Assembly: GCA_017305555.1 (NCBI GenBank)
Contig: JAFKKM010000022.1
Span: 1-64,000, forward strand
Direction of reading: 5' to 3'
From: Hyphomicrobiales bacterium
Lineage (GTDB): Bacteria > Pseudomonadota > Alphaproteobacteria > Rhizobiales > Xanthobacteraceae
DNA: 64,000 nt
Shown here: positions 26,468 through 35,613 of the stretch, piece after piece
Layout: each line of letters opens with the position of its first letter
Position numbering within the stretch: the stretch's first letter is position 1
The notes under the pieces: generated by a model
The model's database searches: none
The model's input: the letters and a program-made list of their open reading frames with translations, nothing else
What the model was told of the DNA's origin: nothing
Program-made: the position numbers and the translations under genes

Positions 26468-28141
26468 ATGACGTTGAAGCCGAACGATCTTCCCTCGGAC
26501 CTTGAGAGCGCCCTGGCGGCGCTACAGGCCGAGCGTGAGGCGCGACAGCGAGCCGAAGCGAAGGCAGTCAGTTGGCAGGCGCAAGCCGCCAATGTGCGGG
26601 CGCAACTGTCGGATACCGAGGCGCTGATCGCCCATCTCGAGCTGCGCATCGAGAAGCTGAAACGCGAACTTTACGGGCAGCGCTCCGAACGCACGGCACG
26701 GCTGCTCGAGCAGCTGGAACTGGAGCTCGAAGAACTCGTCACCACGGCGAGCGAGGATGAGCTTGCCGCGCAGGCGGCTGCGGCGAAGACGCAGAACGTC
26801 CGCCCCTTCACGCGCAAACGACCGGTACGCAAGCCGTGGCCGGACGACATCGAACGCGAGCGCGTCGTCATCGAGGCGCCGACGCATTGCGCCTGCTGCG
26901 GTGGATCGCGGCTGGCGAAGCTCGGCGAGGATGTGACCCGGACGCTGGAGGAGATTCCGCGTCGCTTCAAGCTGATCGAGACGGTACGAGAGAAGTTCAC
27001 CTGCCGCGATTGCGAGAAGATCAGCCAGCCGCCGGCGCCGTTCCATGCCACGCCGCGCGGCTTCATTGGTCCGCAATTGCTGGCGACGATCCTGTTTGAC
27101 AAGTTCGGCATGCATATCCCGCTCAACCGCCAGAGTGTGCGCTTCAAGAGCGAGGGGATTGATCTGTCGTTGTCGACGCTGGCTGACCAGATCGGCCACG
27201 GGACCTTCGCCGTCATGCCGTTGTTCGATTTGATCGAACGCCATGTGCTCGCGGCCGATCGCCTTCACGGCGATGACACCACCATCCGGATCCTGGCGCA
27301 GGACAAGTGCAGGACCGGACGGATCTGGACGTACGTGCGGGATGATCGTCCCTTCGCGGGGCCTGCACCGCCGGCGGCGGTCTACTACGCCTCGAGTGAT
27401 CGTCGTGGCGAGCATCCCCGAAAGCATCTGGCCGCCTTCGCCGGCATCCTGCAATGCGACTGTTACAGTGGCTTCGAGCCGCTGTTCGACCCGCGGCGCA
27501 AGGAGCTGCCGATCACGCCGGCGTTTTGCTTTGCCCATGCGCGGCGGGGCTTCTTCGAGCTGGCTGACATTGCGAAACATGCCCGGGAAGGCAAGAAGGG
27601 CAAGCCGGTCTCTCCGATCGCGCTGGAGGCGGTCAAGCGCCTTGATGCGTTGTTCGAGATCGAGCGCACCATCAACGGTCGCGGCGCCGACGAGCGGCGC
27701 GCCGTGCGCCAGGAAAAGAGCAAGCCGCTTCTCGAGGCGATGCATGCCTGGCTGTTGCGCGAGCGCGAAAACCTCTCGCAATCCTCCGCGGTTCTAAAAC
27801 CGATCAACTATATGCTGAAGCGTTGGGACGACCTTGCCCGCTTCCTCGACGACGGCAGGATTTGCTTGACCAACAATTGCGCTGAGCGCGCATTGAGAGG
27901 CATCGCGGTAGGACGGCGCAACTGGACCTTCGCCGGCAGCCAGCGTGGCGCCGACCGGGCCGCCATCATGCTGACGATGATCACGACCTGTCGCCTCAAC
28001 GACGTCGATCCCAAGGCCTGGCTCGCCGACGTCCTCGCCCGTATTGCCGATCTGCCCGCCTCGCGTCTGCACGAACTGCTGCCCTGGGAATGGAAGCTCC
28101 TGCGCCAGGCCAGCAAGCCCACCGATCAACAGGCCGCCTGA
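26468..28141 (+). CDS. tnpC: IS66 transposase TnpC
   Basis: DDE transposase of 557 aa. An N-terminal leucine-rich coiled coil (residues 9-100) is followed by the zinc-finger-like THCACCGGSRLAKLGED and FTCRDCEKISQPPAP. The catalytic core shows RLHGDDTTIRIL, LQCDCYSGFEPLFD and the late LTNNCAERALRGIAVGRRNW. The C-terminal DPKAWLADVLARIADLPASRLHELLPWEW is the usual IS66 end. All blocks are in one frame, so the transposase is probably functional. Confidence 0.93.
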   Translation: MTLKPNDLPSDLESALAALQAEREARQRAEAKAVSWQAQAANVRAQLSDTEALIAHLELRIEKLKRELYGQRSERTARLLEQLELELEELVTTASEDELAAQAAAAKTQNVRPFTRKRPVRKPWPDDIERERVVIEAPTHCACCGGSRLAKLGEDVTRTLEEIPRRFKLIETVREKFTCRDCEKISQPPAPFHATPRGFIGPQLLATILFDKFGMHIPLNRQSVRFKSEGIDLSLSTLADQIGHGTFAVMPLFDLIERHVLAADRLHGDDTTIRILAQDKCRTGRIWTYVRDDRPFAGPAPPAAVYYASSDRRGEHPRKHLAAFAGILQCDCYSGFEPLFDPRRKELPITPAFCFAHARRGFFELADIAKHAREGKKGKPVSPIALEAVKRLDALFEIERTINGRGADERRAVRQEKSKPLLEAMHAWLLRERENLSQSSAVLKPINYMLKRWDDLARFLDDGRICLTNNCAERALRGIAVGRRNWTFAGSQRGADRAAIMLTMITTCRLNDVDPKAWLADVLARIADLPASRLHELLPWEWKLLRQASKPTDQQAA

Positions 28142-28341
28142 CCTTCAGGTCGTCATCATGAAACTCTCCGCGCCCGCGCGTAGGCGTCAATCACGCGGCC
28201 TTCCTCGTATGCGTACGATAGGAGTGCCTTTGGGCCGATTCGCGTTTACGGCCAAGTCTAGAACGGCGGCGTCGGTTTTGGCTTGTTTCGACTGCAGTCA
28301 ATTTGCAACTGGCACGTCCAACACAAATCGAGATTCCCTCG

Positions 28342-28355
28342 TTGATAAGGATCAA
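28342..28355 (+). promoter_or_regulatory. FNR/FixK-type box upstream of second b561
   Basis: TTGATAAGGATCAA, a perfect match, centred 54 bases before ATG 28403. A class II start would be near 28390 with TTATCT as a -10 at 28376-28381. The 261-base gap after tnpC holds only the IS66 right end and this promoter. Confidence 0.8.
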
Positions 28356-28402
28356 TTCTACGCGCTCAAGCCGGCTTATCTTTGTAGCGAAGGGATAGAA
28401 TC

Positions 28403-28966
28403 ATGACGGACGCAGTGCGCAATGACTACGGTTCGGTCGCCAAAACTTTGCATTGGGTAACAGTTATTCTCGTCATCATAGCCTGGGCGTTGGGTATCTT
28501 CGGCGAGGGACTTTCTGCGAGATCAACTCAAGAATCTGGATTGCTGACGCACATCTCGATCGGATTGGTTATTTTGGTGATCGCAGCTGTGCGAATACCG
28601 TGGCGCATAGCAAATCCACCACCCAAGAATGTTATTACTGAATTCGGTAAATGGTTGATCGAATGGACAGATCCAGCATCTCGCCTGATGCACTATATCC
28701 TCTATGGATTACTGGTAGCGACACCTACTGTAGGTATTGCACTGCAGTTCGCGCAGGGCCATTCGCTCCCATTATTTGGGCTCGTCGAAATTCCATCGCC
28801 GTGGCTCGCCGATAGAACGTTCGTGCGTGGCATTAAGGAAATGCACGAGATTCTGGCAAATCTTCTCGTGATTTTGGCGGCGTTTCATATGACAGCTGCG
28901 CTCGTGCATCATATCGTTTTTCGTGATAATATCTTGAGGCGCATGTTGCCGCACCTGCGCAAGTAG
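28403..28966 (+). CDS. Cytochrome b561-type membrane protein (second copy)
   Basis: Diheme b-type cytochrome of 187 aa with four helices. The ligand-bearing helices are KTLHWVTVILVIIAWALGIF, LTHISIGLVILVIAA, ASRLMHYILYGLLVATP and KEMHEILANLLVILAAFHMTAALVHHI. It is a paralogue of the b561 at 23761, and the two are separated by the IS66 element. The box upstream has ideal spacing. The 290 bases after it hold nothing I can support. Confidence 0.87.
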   Translation: MTDAVRNDYGSVAKTLHWVTVILVIIAWALGIFGEGLSARSTQESGLLTHISIGLVILVIAAVRIPWRIANPPPKNVITEFGKWLIEWTDPASRLMHYILYGLLVATPTVGIALQFAQGHSLPLFGLVEIPSPWLADRTFVRGIKEMHEILANLLVILAAFHMTAALVHHIVFRDNILRRMLPHLRK

Positions 28967-29256
28967 ACAGGCTGGTATCATAATGAATCGATCGGGATCG
29001 ATCTGTTCTACTTCTGGAGACATTGCGGTAACGATCAGTTACCAGTGTTAGGGCCGACACTTACCGCCCCCCCGCGGCGGGATATTTTCGACACCGCTGC
29101 ATCGAATGGGATCATTCAGCCCGCCGGCGATCACCGATTGCCGCCAGTGACGAAAATGCCATGGGGCTTGCTTTGAAGAGAATAACGGCCATTGCTCGCG
29201 CGATAGTCGCCACGGGAGTTCGCATGAACAGAACTAGGCGCGTATCCTCCTCGGAC

Positions 29257-29601
29257 CTAACGTTGGAACATCGATGAGGGCTCACCGCCGTCACCGATCG
29301 CGCCAAATTCTGAAACAGGCATGGTCCAATAAACGATCCTGGATCCTTCGAAGGCCGTCTTCAACCGTTCAAGCAACCGCACCGCCTCTTGCACATGAAT
29401 AATTGTCTGCACCATCAATTCGTCGGCATGGCCTTTGACCCGCTCGGCTGATGTCTGCAATCGGACGTCGGAACCGTGTCCCGCAACGTCAGAGGACGTA
29501 AAACCTGGAACCAGGTCGCGCTGTTCGCTGAGATAGTCGAACAGCTCATCGCGGAGCGATCGGGCAGTGATCAACGTAAGACAGATGAACTCGGCACTCA
29601 T
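29257..29601 (-). CDS. DUF3240 family protein of a metal RND operon
   Basis: Small protein of 114 aa of the DUF3240 type that often ends CzcA-like operons. Its first part (EFICLTLITARSLRDELFDYLSEQRDLVPGFTSSDVAGHGSDVRLQTSAERVKGHAD) and VYWTMPVSEFGAIG match the ferredoxin-like, PII-related fold expected for the family. The start overlaps the RND stop by four bases (29598-29601). It may sense metal or regulate the pump. Confidence 0.75.
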   Translation of the reverse strand: MSAEFICLTLITARSLRDELFDYLSEQRDLVPGFTSSDVAGHGSDVRLQTSAERVKGHADELMVQTIIHVQEAVRLLERLKTAFEGSRIVYWTMPVSEFGAIGDGGEPSSMFQR

Positions 29602-32600
29602 TTGGGCCCCTTCACGATGCCGCCAAACCGGCGATAGAGAATCGGCAGAAGGATCAGCGTCAAAGCCGTTGACGATAGAAGTCCACCGATCACTACGATA
29701 GCGAGCGGACGCTGAATCTCTGACCCAGGGCCGGTCGCAAACAAGAGGGGGATCAGGCCCAACGCTGTGATGCTCGCTGTCATCAGAACCGGTCTGAGGC
29801 GCCGCTTGGCGCCGTCGACCACGATGCGACCTACCGGCACCCCGTGGGCACGGAGTTGATTGAAATAAGAGACTAGCACGACGCCGTTCAGCACCGCTAT
29901 TCCCAGCAACGCGATGAACCCGACGGACGCTGGGACCGAAAGGTATTCGCCGGTCAGCACCAACGCAAAGACGCCTCCAATCACGGCAAACGGGATATTG
30001 ACCAGGACTAACAGCGCTTGTCGGATCGAACCGAAGGTTGTGAACAGCAGCACAAAGATGAGGCCGATCGCCACTGGTACCACGATGGAGAGACGCGCGG
30101 CCGCGCGTTGCTGATTCTCGAACTGGCCACCCCAGGTGAGCCTGTAACCTCCAGGCAACGGCAAATCCGTCGCAACCTTCTGCCGGGCCGCCTCAACGAA
30201 TCCGACCATGTCGCGGCCGCGAACGTTGGCTCGCACAACGCTCATCCGGTTCCCGTTCTCGCGATTGACAACGACGGGACCATCGACCCGATGAATGTGG
30301 GCCACCTGCGAGAGCGCCACATGCTGACCCGAGGCTAAAGTCAGCGGCAAGGTCGCAAGCAGTGTCGGAGCCTCGCGGGTCGCTTCGCTACCGCGAACGA
30401 GGATCGGTGTGCGGCGCCCCGCTTCGAGCACCGTGCCGATCGTGCGGCCCTCAATCTGAGTGCGCAACGAATTGGAGATAGCATCCACAGTCAGACCGAG
30501 GCGTCCTGCCTCCATCCGATTCACAACAACGGTGTAATATTGCGCACCCTCGTTGAGAGTGGTGTAGACGTCCTCGGCGCCGTCGATACCCGACAAGATC
30601 GCGGATAACTTGCTCGCAATCTCATTGAGCTTGGCGATATCAGGTCCAAAGATCTTCACCGCAACATCGCCGCGAACGCCGCTGATCATTTCCTGCACCC
30701 GCATGTCAATCGGCTGGGTGAAGCTGAGCGATAGTCCCGGGAAATTGCTGAACACCTGCCGTACCTCTTCAATCAGGGCAGATTTGTTAGCCGTCTTTCG
30801 CTCCTCTGCAGGCTTCAGAACTAGGAACGTATCGGTCTGATTGGGGCCCATTGGGTCGAGGCCGAGTTCGTCGGACCCAGTCCGGGCCACGATGCTTTTG
30901 ACATCAGGGACTTTCGCGAGAATTGCGGACTGAAGCCGCACGTTGATCGCGTTCATTTCATCGAGGTTGATTGATGGTAAAGCCTCGACGCTCACAATGA
31001 TGTCGCCTTCGTCCATGGTCGGCATAAAGGTCTTGCCGAGCTGGGTGTAGGCATAGCCTGCGGCAACGAGGGCCATGACTGCCGCTATGACGATCTTGCG
31101 CTCGTTGTTCAAGGCCCAATCAAGTGCAGGTGCATATAGCCGGGACGCAATTCGGATCAACCATGGTTCGTGGTGCGACGTGTTCTTCAGCAGAAACGAA
31201 GTTGCCACGGGAATGACCGTGAGCGCCAACAGCAACGAAGCGCCGAGCGCGAATATGATCGCGAGCGCCACGGGGATGAATAACTTCCCTTCAAGCCCCT
31301 CGAGCGTCAACAGTGGCAAGAATACAATCATAATGATCAGAACGCCCGATGCGACCGGCTGGAGGACCTCGCAGACCGAGCGATAGATAATATGGACGAG
31401 CGGCGCAGCCTTCCCTTGTGATTCCTTGGTGAGATTTCCTACGACGTTTTCGACCACCACCACTAGCGCGTCGATCAGCATGCCAATAGCGATGGCAAGG
31501 CCGCCAAGGCTCATCAGGTTTGCTGACATCCCGACGATGCGCATGACGATCAGCGCGATGACGATCGCGAGCGGCAGGCTGAGGGCGATCACCAGGGAGG
31601 CGCGCCAGTTACCCAGAAACAGCAAGAGGAGGACGACGACTAGGGCTGTCGCTTCACCGAGCGCGCGCATAACGGTACCAACCGCACGGTCAACGAGCCG
31701 ACCTCGGTCGTAGAAGACGTGGATACTGACGCTCCGAGGGAGCGATTGCTTGATCTCGTCAAGACGAGTTTGGATGTCGGCCACGAGTTGGCGCGCATTG
31801 GCACCGCGCAGACCAAGAACAAGGCCTTCGACCGTCTCGCCCTGACCATTCGAAGTGACAGCACCGTATCGCGTCAACGAGCCCAACTGGACACGAGCAA
31901 TGTCCTTGACCCGGATCGGAACGCCATCCTTAGTATCGACGACGATTTGCCTGATGTCCTCGATGGTCCGAATGCTACCTTCGATACGAACAAGTGCGCT
32001 GTCTTCACCCTGATTGACACGGCCGGCACCATCGTTGCGACTGTTCGCCTCGATGGCTCGCCGAAACATCTCATAGGAAATGCCGCGTGCCGCAAGCGCA
32101 TCGCTGAGCGGTACGATTTCGAACGCCCGGACATTTCCCCCGAGCGCATTGACATCGGCCACTCCTGGCACCGTCCGCAAGGCTGGACGAATTTCCCAAT
32201 CGAGCAAGCTTCGCCGTTCGGCGAGTGAAAGATCCGCACTTTCGATGGTGAACATGAATATTTCGCCGAGCGGGCTGGTGATCGGGGCCAGTCCACCGCT
32301 CACCCCTTCTGGCAAGTCGCGGTTGATGTTGGCCAGCCGTTCGGAGACTTGGTTACGTGCCCAGTAAATGTCGGTGCCATCCTCAAAATCGACTGTGACG
32401 TCGGCCAGCGCGTATTTGGTGGTGGAGCGCAGGATTTTCTTGTTTGGTAACCCAAGGAGTTCGAGCTCGATCGGCACGGTGACCCGCTGTTCTACCTCCT
32501 CCGGCGTGAGGCCCGGCGCTTTCATGATGACTTTGACTTGTACAGGCGAGACATCAGGAAATGCGTCGATCGGTAGACTAGGCAGCAGAACCAGCCCGGC

Positions 32601-32675
32601 ACCAATCAACAACAGTACGCCGAGAGCGACGAACAGCCGCTGGGAAAGTGCGAATGCGACGAGGCGATTGAGCAC
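29598..32675 (-). CDS. Heavy-metal RND efflux pump, CzcA/CusA-like
   Basis: Inner-membrane proton/cation antiporter of 1025 aa with 12 helices and two large periplasmic loops. The fourth helix reads LGGLAIAIGMLIDALVVVVEN: aspartate and glutamate of the proton relay are present, but the first aspartate of the CzcA-type DFG motif is replaced, as in CusA-like (HME-3/4) pumps. In the periplasmic part, the CusA methionine positions around MP.MDEGDIIVSVEALPSINLDE are not obvious. Metal specificity is therefore open. It is coupled with its adaptor upstream and DUF3240 downstream; no outer-membrane factor gene is in the cluster. Confidence 0.9.
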   Translation of the reverse strand: MLNRLVAFALSQRLFVALGVLLLIGAGLVLLPSLPIDAFPDVSPVQVKVIMKAPGLTPEEVEQRVTVPIELELLGLPNKKILRSTTKYALADVTVDFEDGTDIYWARNQVSERLANINRDLPEGVSGGLAPITSPLGEIFMFTIESADLSLAERRSLLDWEIRPALRTVPGVADVNALGGNVRAFEIVPLSDALAARGISYEMFRRAIEANSRNDGAGRVNQGEDSALVRIEGSIRTIEDIRQIVVDTKDGVPIRVKDIARVQLGSLTRYGAVTSNGQGETVEGLVLGLRGANARQLVADIQTRLDEIKQSLPRSVSIHVFYDRGRLVDRAVGTVMRALGEATALVVVLLLLFLGNWRASLVIALSLPLAIVIALIVMRIVGMSANLMSLGGLAIAIGMLIDALVVVVENVVGNLTKESQGKAAPLVHIIYRSVCEVLQPVASGVLIIMIVFLPLLTLEGLEGKLFIPVALAIIFALGASLLLALTVIPVATSFLLKNTSHHEPWLIRIASRLYAPALDWALNNERKIVIAAVMALVAAGYAYTQLGKTFMPTMDEGDIIVSVEALPSINLDEMNAINVRLQSAILAKVPDVKSIVARTGSDELGLDPMGPNQTDTFLVLKPAEERKTANKSALIEEVRQVFSNFPGLSLSFTQPIDMRVQEMISGVRGDVAVKIFGPDIAKLNEIASKLSAILSGIDGAEDVYTTLNEGAQYYTVVVNRMEAGRLGLTVDAISNSLRTQIEGRTIGTVLEAGRRTPILVRGSEATREAPTLLATLPLTLASGQHVALSQVAHIHRVDGPVVVNRENGNRMSVVRANVRGRDMVGFVEAARQKVATDLPLPGGYRLTWGGQFENQQRAAARLSIVVPVAIGLIFVLLFTTFGSIRQALLVLVNIPFAVIGGVFALVLTGEYLSVPASVGFIALLGIAVLNGVVLVSYFNQLRAHGVPVGRIVVDGAKRRLRPVLMTASITALGLIPLLFATGPGSEIQRPLAIVVIGGLLSSTALTLILLPILYRRFGGIVKGPK

Positions 32676-32677
32676 GA

Positions 32678-33802
32678 CTAACCTGCTCCCAGCTTCAACA
32701 GGATTCCGCGGAGTGCGGAGACGCCGCTGACCGCCACCTCGTCATTATCCGTGAGGGGCGCGGAGACCACGACATGGTCCTGGTCCTCCTCAAGGAGTGT
32801 GACCGACATCAGACGGAAGCCACCCTGGGTTGACACGAATACGGACGCTTGTTCACCGCGCCGAATGAGCGCGCTGTAGGGGATTTCCCAAGCGGTTTCC
32901 CGTTTGGAAACGAAGGAGATTCGAACAGCGGCAGTCTGCCCCGGTCGCAGGTCGCCGGAGTTCGGTACCTCTGCCCTGACCAGCACGGTTTGCGTGGCCG
33001 GATCGGTTGTTTCAGAGACCAGCACCACCTGGCCTGGAGGCTCGTAACCGTCGACCTCCACCTTCGCGCCTTGCTGAATGGCTTTGATGTTCGATGCCGG
33101 TACCGCGATCTCGACCCAGAGCGGAGAAAGCTGCGCGACCTTAATCAGTGGTGCCGATTGCTCCACGCGCTGGCCGGGAGAAACGGCAGTATCAATAACA
33201 GTCGCCGGCCGCGGCGCGGCAACCGTAAGGGTCCCACTGATCGCCGCCTCGCTGGTCAGTTTTGAGATTGCCTCATCGGAAAGGCCACTCAGTCGGAGCA
33301 CTTGTCGACGCTCCGCAACTGCAATGCTTGCCTGCCGCGCCTCCGCTTGACTCCCCTCGAGAACACGCTGTGCCACCGCGTTACCTTGAAACAACTGGGT
33401 GTTGCGGTTGAGCTGCTGGGCGGCCAGGACATCCTGAGCAACGGCATGCAAGTAATCGCGCTGCTGCGACACGAAGCTTGGGCTCTCCATAGTAGCAAGC
33501 GATTGTCCAGCAACAATGCGGTCACCCCGCGCCACTGAAAGGCTGATCACCATGCCTGCCACGGGAGCGCTGACGACCCACAATTGGGGGGTAGGTATGA
33601 CGATCTGGGCGGGATAAGGCAGCGTCTTGTCGACCGGGCTCGCAACAGGATGAACTACGCGGATACCCAGACTCGTTGCCTGCTCAGGACTGAGCTTTAA
33701 CTGGTCCTCAGCCATCGACATAGACGGCAGAGCCGTGACTGCAGCCGCAATTAGGATGCAAGCCATGTTCGTCCATGAGAGCGCTGGTGAATTCAGATAC
33801 AT
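32678..33802 (-). CDS. RND periplasmic adaptor, CzcB-like
   Basis: Membrane fusion protein of 374 aa. A signal sequence occupies residues 12-31 (NMACILIAAAVTALPSMSMA). The lipoyl half APVAGMVISLSVARGDRIVAGQSLATMESPSF, a coiled coil with ERRQVLRLSGLSDEAI, the second lipoyl half and the beta-barrel with RPGQTAAVRI follow in order. It lies two bases before the pump. No histidine-rich N-terminal metal site is seen. Start M1 lacks a strong ribosome site, and M13 is possible. Confidence 0.87.
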   Translation of the reverse strand: MYLNSPALSWTNMACILIAAAVTALPSMSMAEDQLKLSPEQATSLGIRVVHPVASPVDKTLPYPAQIVIPTPQLWVVSAPVAGMVISLSVARGDRIVAGQSLATMESPSFVSQQRDYLHAVAQDVLAAQQLNRNTQLFQGNAVAQRVLEGSQAEARQASIAVAERRQVLRLSGLSDEAISKLTSEAAISGTLTVAAPRPATVIDTAVSPGQRVEQSAPLIKVAQLSPLWVEIAVPASNIKAIQQGAKVEVDGYEPPGQVVLVSETTDPATQTVLVRAEVPNSGDLRPGQTAAVRISFVSKRETAWEIPYSALIRRGEQASVFVSTQGGFRLMSVTLLEEDQDHVVVSAPLTDNDEVAVSGVSALRGILLKLGAG

Positions 33803-33881
33803 TGTCTAGACCCTATTGCAGCGATTGAGACTGAAGATTTGACCCTTCGAACCGATTGTTCTCCGATTTGAACGTCGGCGG

Positions 33882-34160
33882 TTGATATTCCTCAAGAGCG
33901 TCCCAGTCATGGAAAAGGATCAGACCATAGTATCCATGGCTCGCACTATCGGGGAGCTCAAACGGAAGATAGAGCAAGGCTCGCAGCAATCGCAGGGCGA
34001 GGATCTCGAACTCAAGCTCGAGGAGATCCTCCGGAGTAAATTTCCGACCGACTTCGTCGACCCCGTCGCCAAAAGCGAGTTGGGCGCCGATCTCGTTCAA
34101 CATCTTAATGGTGGCATCGGACAGTCGGCCGTCCATTACGAGCGCCGAACAGAACGGTAG
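33882..34160 (+). pseudogene. Fragment of a DUF2130 (COG4487) protein
   Basis: The frame contains ARTIGELKRKIEQGSQQSQGEDLELKLEEILRSKFPTDFVDPVAKSELGADLVQHLNG, which matches the junction between coiled coil and the nuclease-like domain of DUF2130 proteins (family pattern SQQ.QGE..EL.LE..L...FP.D...PV.KG..GAD). Full proteins have about 400 aa; the first half and the catalytic C-terminus are missing. It lies where the outer-membrane gene czcC would be expected upstream of the adaptor. I infer debris from a recombination event. Confidence 0.6.
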
Positions 34161-34368
34161 TCGAACGGTCGCTAAGCGCGGATCTGCTGCGAGTTAAGCG
34201 AGAACCTCCTCGTCAACATCAGCCGTCGTGGAAGAGGCGAAACATCTACGTTATCGTACGACCAGAGTACGCATAGCCAGTTCTTCTTCTTGAACTTTGC
34301 TCCAGCGCAAGCTCCTACCGTCGACGTCCTTCTATCGTAGGCAAAGGATATCTTCGGAGAAAAGGCCA

Positions 34369-34848
34369 GTGATCTTTCTGACTAAGTCGATCATACCCGC
34401 AGTCGTCATGCTCGGGTTTGTCTTGGGGCCGCCAGCCCTCGCTGCTGAACCGCACGCGCATCACGAATCAACAACGACGACGATCCAGCTCCGACTAGAC
34501 CACGGCAAGAAATGGTTGACGGATGATGTACTGCGCCGCGGCATGAGCGAAATCCGTCTTGCTATGACGCAATCGCTCACTCCCATTCACGACAACGTGT
34601 TCACCCCCACGCAATATGAAGCCTTGGCGACGCGTATCCAAACGCAAATCGACTATGTGGTCGGAAACTGCAAGCTGCCAGAGGAGGCGGACCAGCAGCT
34701 ACATCTCCTCCTGGAGCAAATCATCGATGGCATCGCCTACATGAGGGCCGGAACAGACAAGAATAAAGGTGCTGTTAAGGTCGTGGGGGCGCTCACTCAG
34801 TATGGCAAATATTTCGACCACGTCGGCTGGCAGCCGCTGGAAAATTGA
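34369..34848 (+). CDS. Periplasmic helical protein, DnrO-like
   Basis: Secreted protein of 159 aa from GTG 34369, which has GGAGAAAAGG just upstream; a start at 34297 would add an improbable extension. The signal peptide is FLTKSIIPAVVMLGFVLGPPALAA, and the mature start is histidine-rich (EPHAHHES). The rest matches the pattern LDHGKKW.TDE.LR.GM..IR......V.NCKLP..AD..LH.... and ends NLYG..F.H.GW-like (TQYGKYFDHVGWQ). Proteins of this kind occur near metal and respiratory genes; the function is unknown. The His-rich start could bind metal. Confidence 0.6.
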   Translation: MIFLTKSIIPAVVMLGFVLGPPALAAEPHAHHESTTTTIQLRLDHGKKWLTDDVLRRGMSEIRLAMTQSLTPIHDNVFTPTQYEALATRIQTQIDYVVGNCKLPEEADQQLHLLLEQIIDGIAYMRAGTDKNKGAVKVVGALTQYGKYFDHVGWQPLEN

Positions 34849-35128
34849 GAATTTCAACGTCCATGTACGGGCTAAAGTTCCCAACGGGGTGGCCTTGTAG
34901 GGTTCAGGATCATCCTAGGAAGCTGGGCCAGATCTAGACCAGCGGCCTGGATCGATCCCTTGGCTAGACGCCACTCGCTTTCAAAGCATGACTGGATCAA
35001 TACGATCGTGCAGCGCCGAAGAATTATTCTCGCTTGCCTTCTCTGGACCCGAAAACAAGTGGCCACGCCAAGAAGAAGAGGATTATGATCGTCGCTTCGG
35101 AACTGTAACCAGCGCGACTGTCCTTGTT

Positions 35129-35464
35129 TTATCCCTTCGGTAAGCCGTCACGGGATCGTTTGCCCCGGATGGGCGCGCAAAATGCGGCGTGCAGCGCGCC
35201 AACGATGGTCAGAATTTCCGGCCGCGCGATGGAATAATAGACCGTGGTGCCTTCGCGGCGGGCTTCGACCAGCCCGTCCGAGCGCAGCCGCATGAGTTGC
35301 TGTGACATCGGCACCTGCTCGATGTCGAGTTGCTGGCGCAAGTCGGCCACCGACTTCTCGCCATCCACCAGCGCGCAGAGCACCAGGAGGCGTTGCGGAT
35401 GGGACAGACTGCGCATCAGCGTCGCGGCCGACTCGGCAGCCGGAATCATCTCTCTTACATTCAT
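35129..35464 (-). CDS. BigR/SqrR-type ArsR repressor (sulfide/persulfide sensor)
   Basis: Winged-helix repressor of 111 aa from ATG 35464; the earlier frame start at 35524 lies upstream of the operator-like region. HTH: SVADLRQQLDIEQVPMSQQLMRLRSDGLVEARREGTTVYYSI. Cysteines 30 and 96 are 66 residues apart in the contexts LLVLC and HAAFC, exactly the spacing of Cys41/Cys107 in SqrR and Cys42/Cys108 in BigR, which form a polysulfide bridge. It is divergent from the sulfide:quinone oxidoreductase gene, the classical target. A palindrome covers its start codon, which suggests autoregulation. A 280-base gap on its downstream side (34849-35128) holds no gene I can support. Confidence 0.85.
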   Translation of the reverse strand: MNVREMIPAAESAATLMRSLSHPQRLLVLCALVDGEKSVADLRQQLDIEQVPMSQQLMRLRSDGLVEARREGTTVYYSIARPEILTIVGALHAAFCAPIRGKRSRDGLPKG

Positions 35465-35491
35465 ACTATTGAATTTATAATATCTGAATGT
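35457..35491. promoter_or_regulatory. Operator-like palindromes at the BigR-type gene start
   Basis: An inner pair ATTCA-N6-TGAAT spans 35459-35474, and an outer pair ACATTCA / TGAATGT spans 35457-35491. Both are AT-rich like known BigR sites and share the ATTCATA half with the palindrome at 45749-45772 beside the second BigR-type gene. Confidence 0.55.
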
Positions 35492-35613
35492 TAGGTACAA
35501 GGCCGGAACCTTGAGAAAGCTCAAGCGGTCCGGAGCGAACGACCTCTACGGTCATAAGGTTTCGATTTCGAAAAGCAAGACGCTGGCGGCAAGCCTCGAA
35601 TGGAGGGAATGCC

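Larger units (their letters stand above)
25600..28217 (+). mobile_element. IS66-family insertion sequence
   Basis: Three-gene IS66 element (tnpA-tnpB-tnpC) in the usual order with coupled starts. The right end probably lies near 28217 (..CCTCGTATGCGTAC), since IS66 ends close with a similar TAC-terminated repeat. I could not find a matching inverted repeat on the left; the boundary given there is only the start of the upstream region tied to tnpA. Flanks therefore need checking for an 8-base target duplication. Confidence 0.75.

Noticed and set aside
26522-27781. Antisense frame of 419 codons over IS66 tnpC
   Set aside because: Shadow of the transposase in high-GC DNA; no recognisable domains.
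33813-34136. Minus-strand frame of 107 codons upstream of the RND adaptor
   Set aside because: It is antisense to the DUF2130 fragment and does not resemble CzcC.
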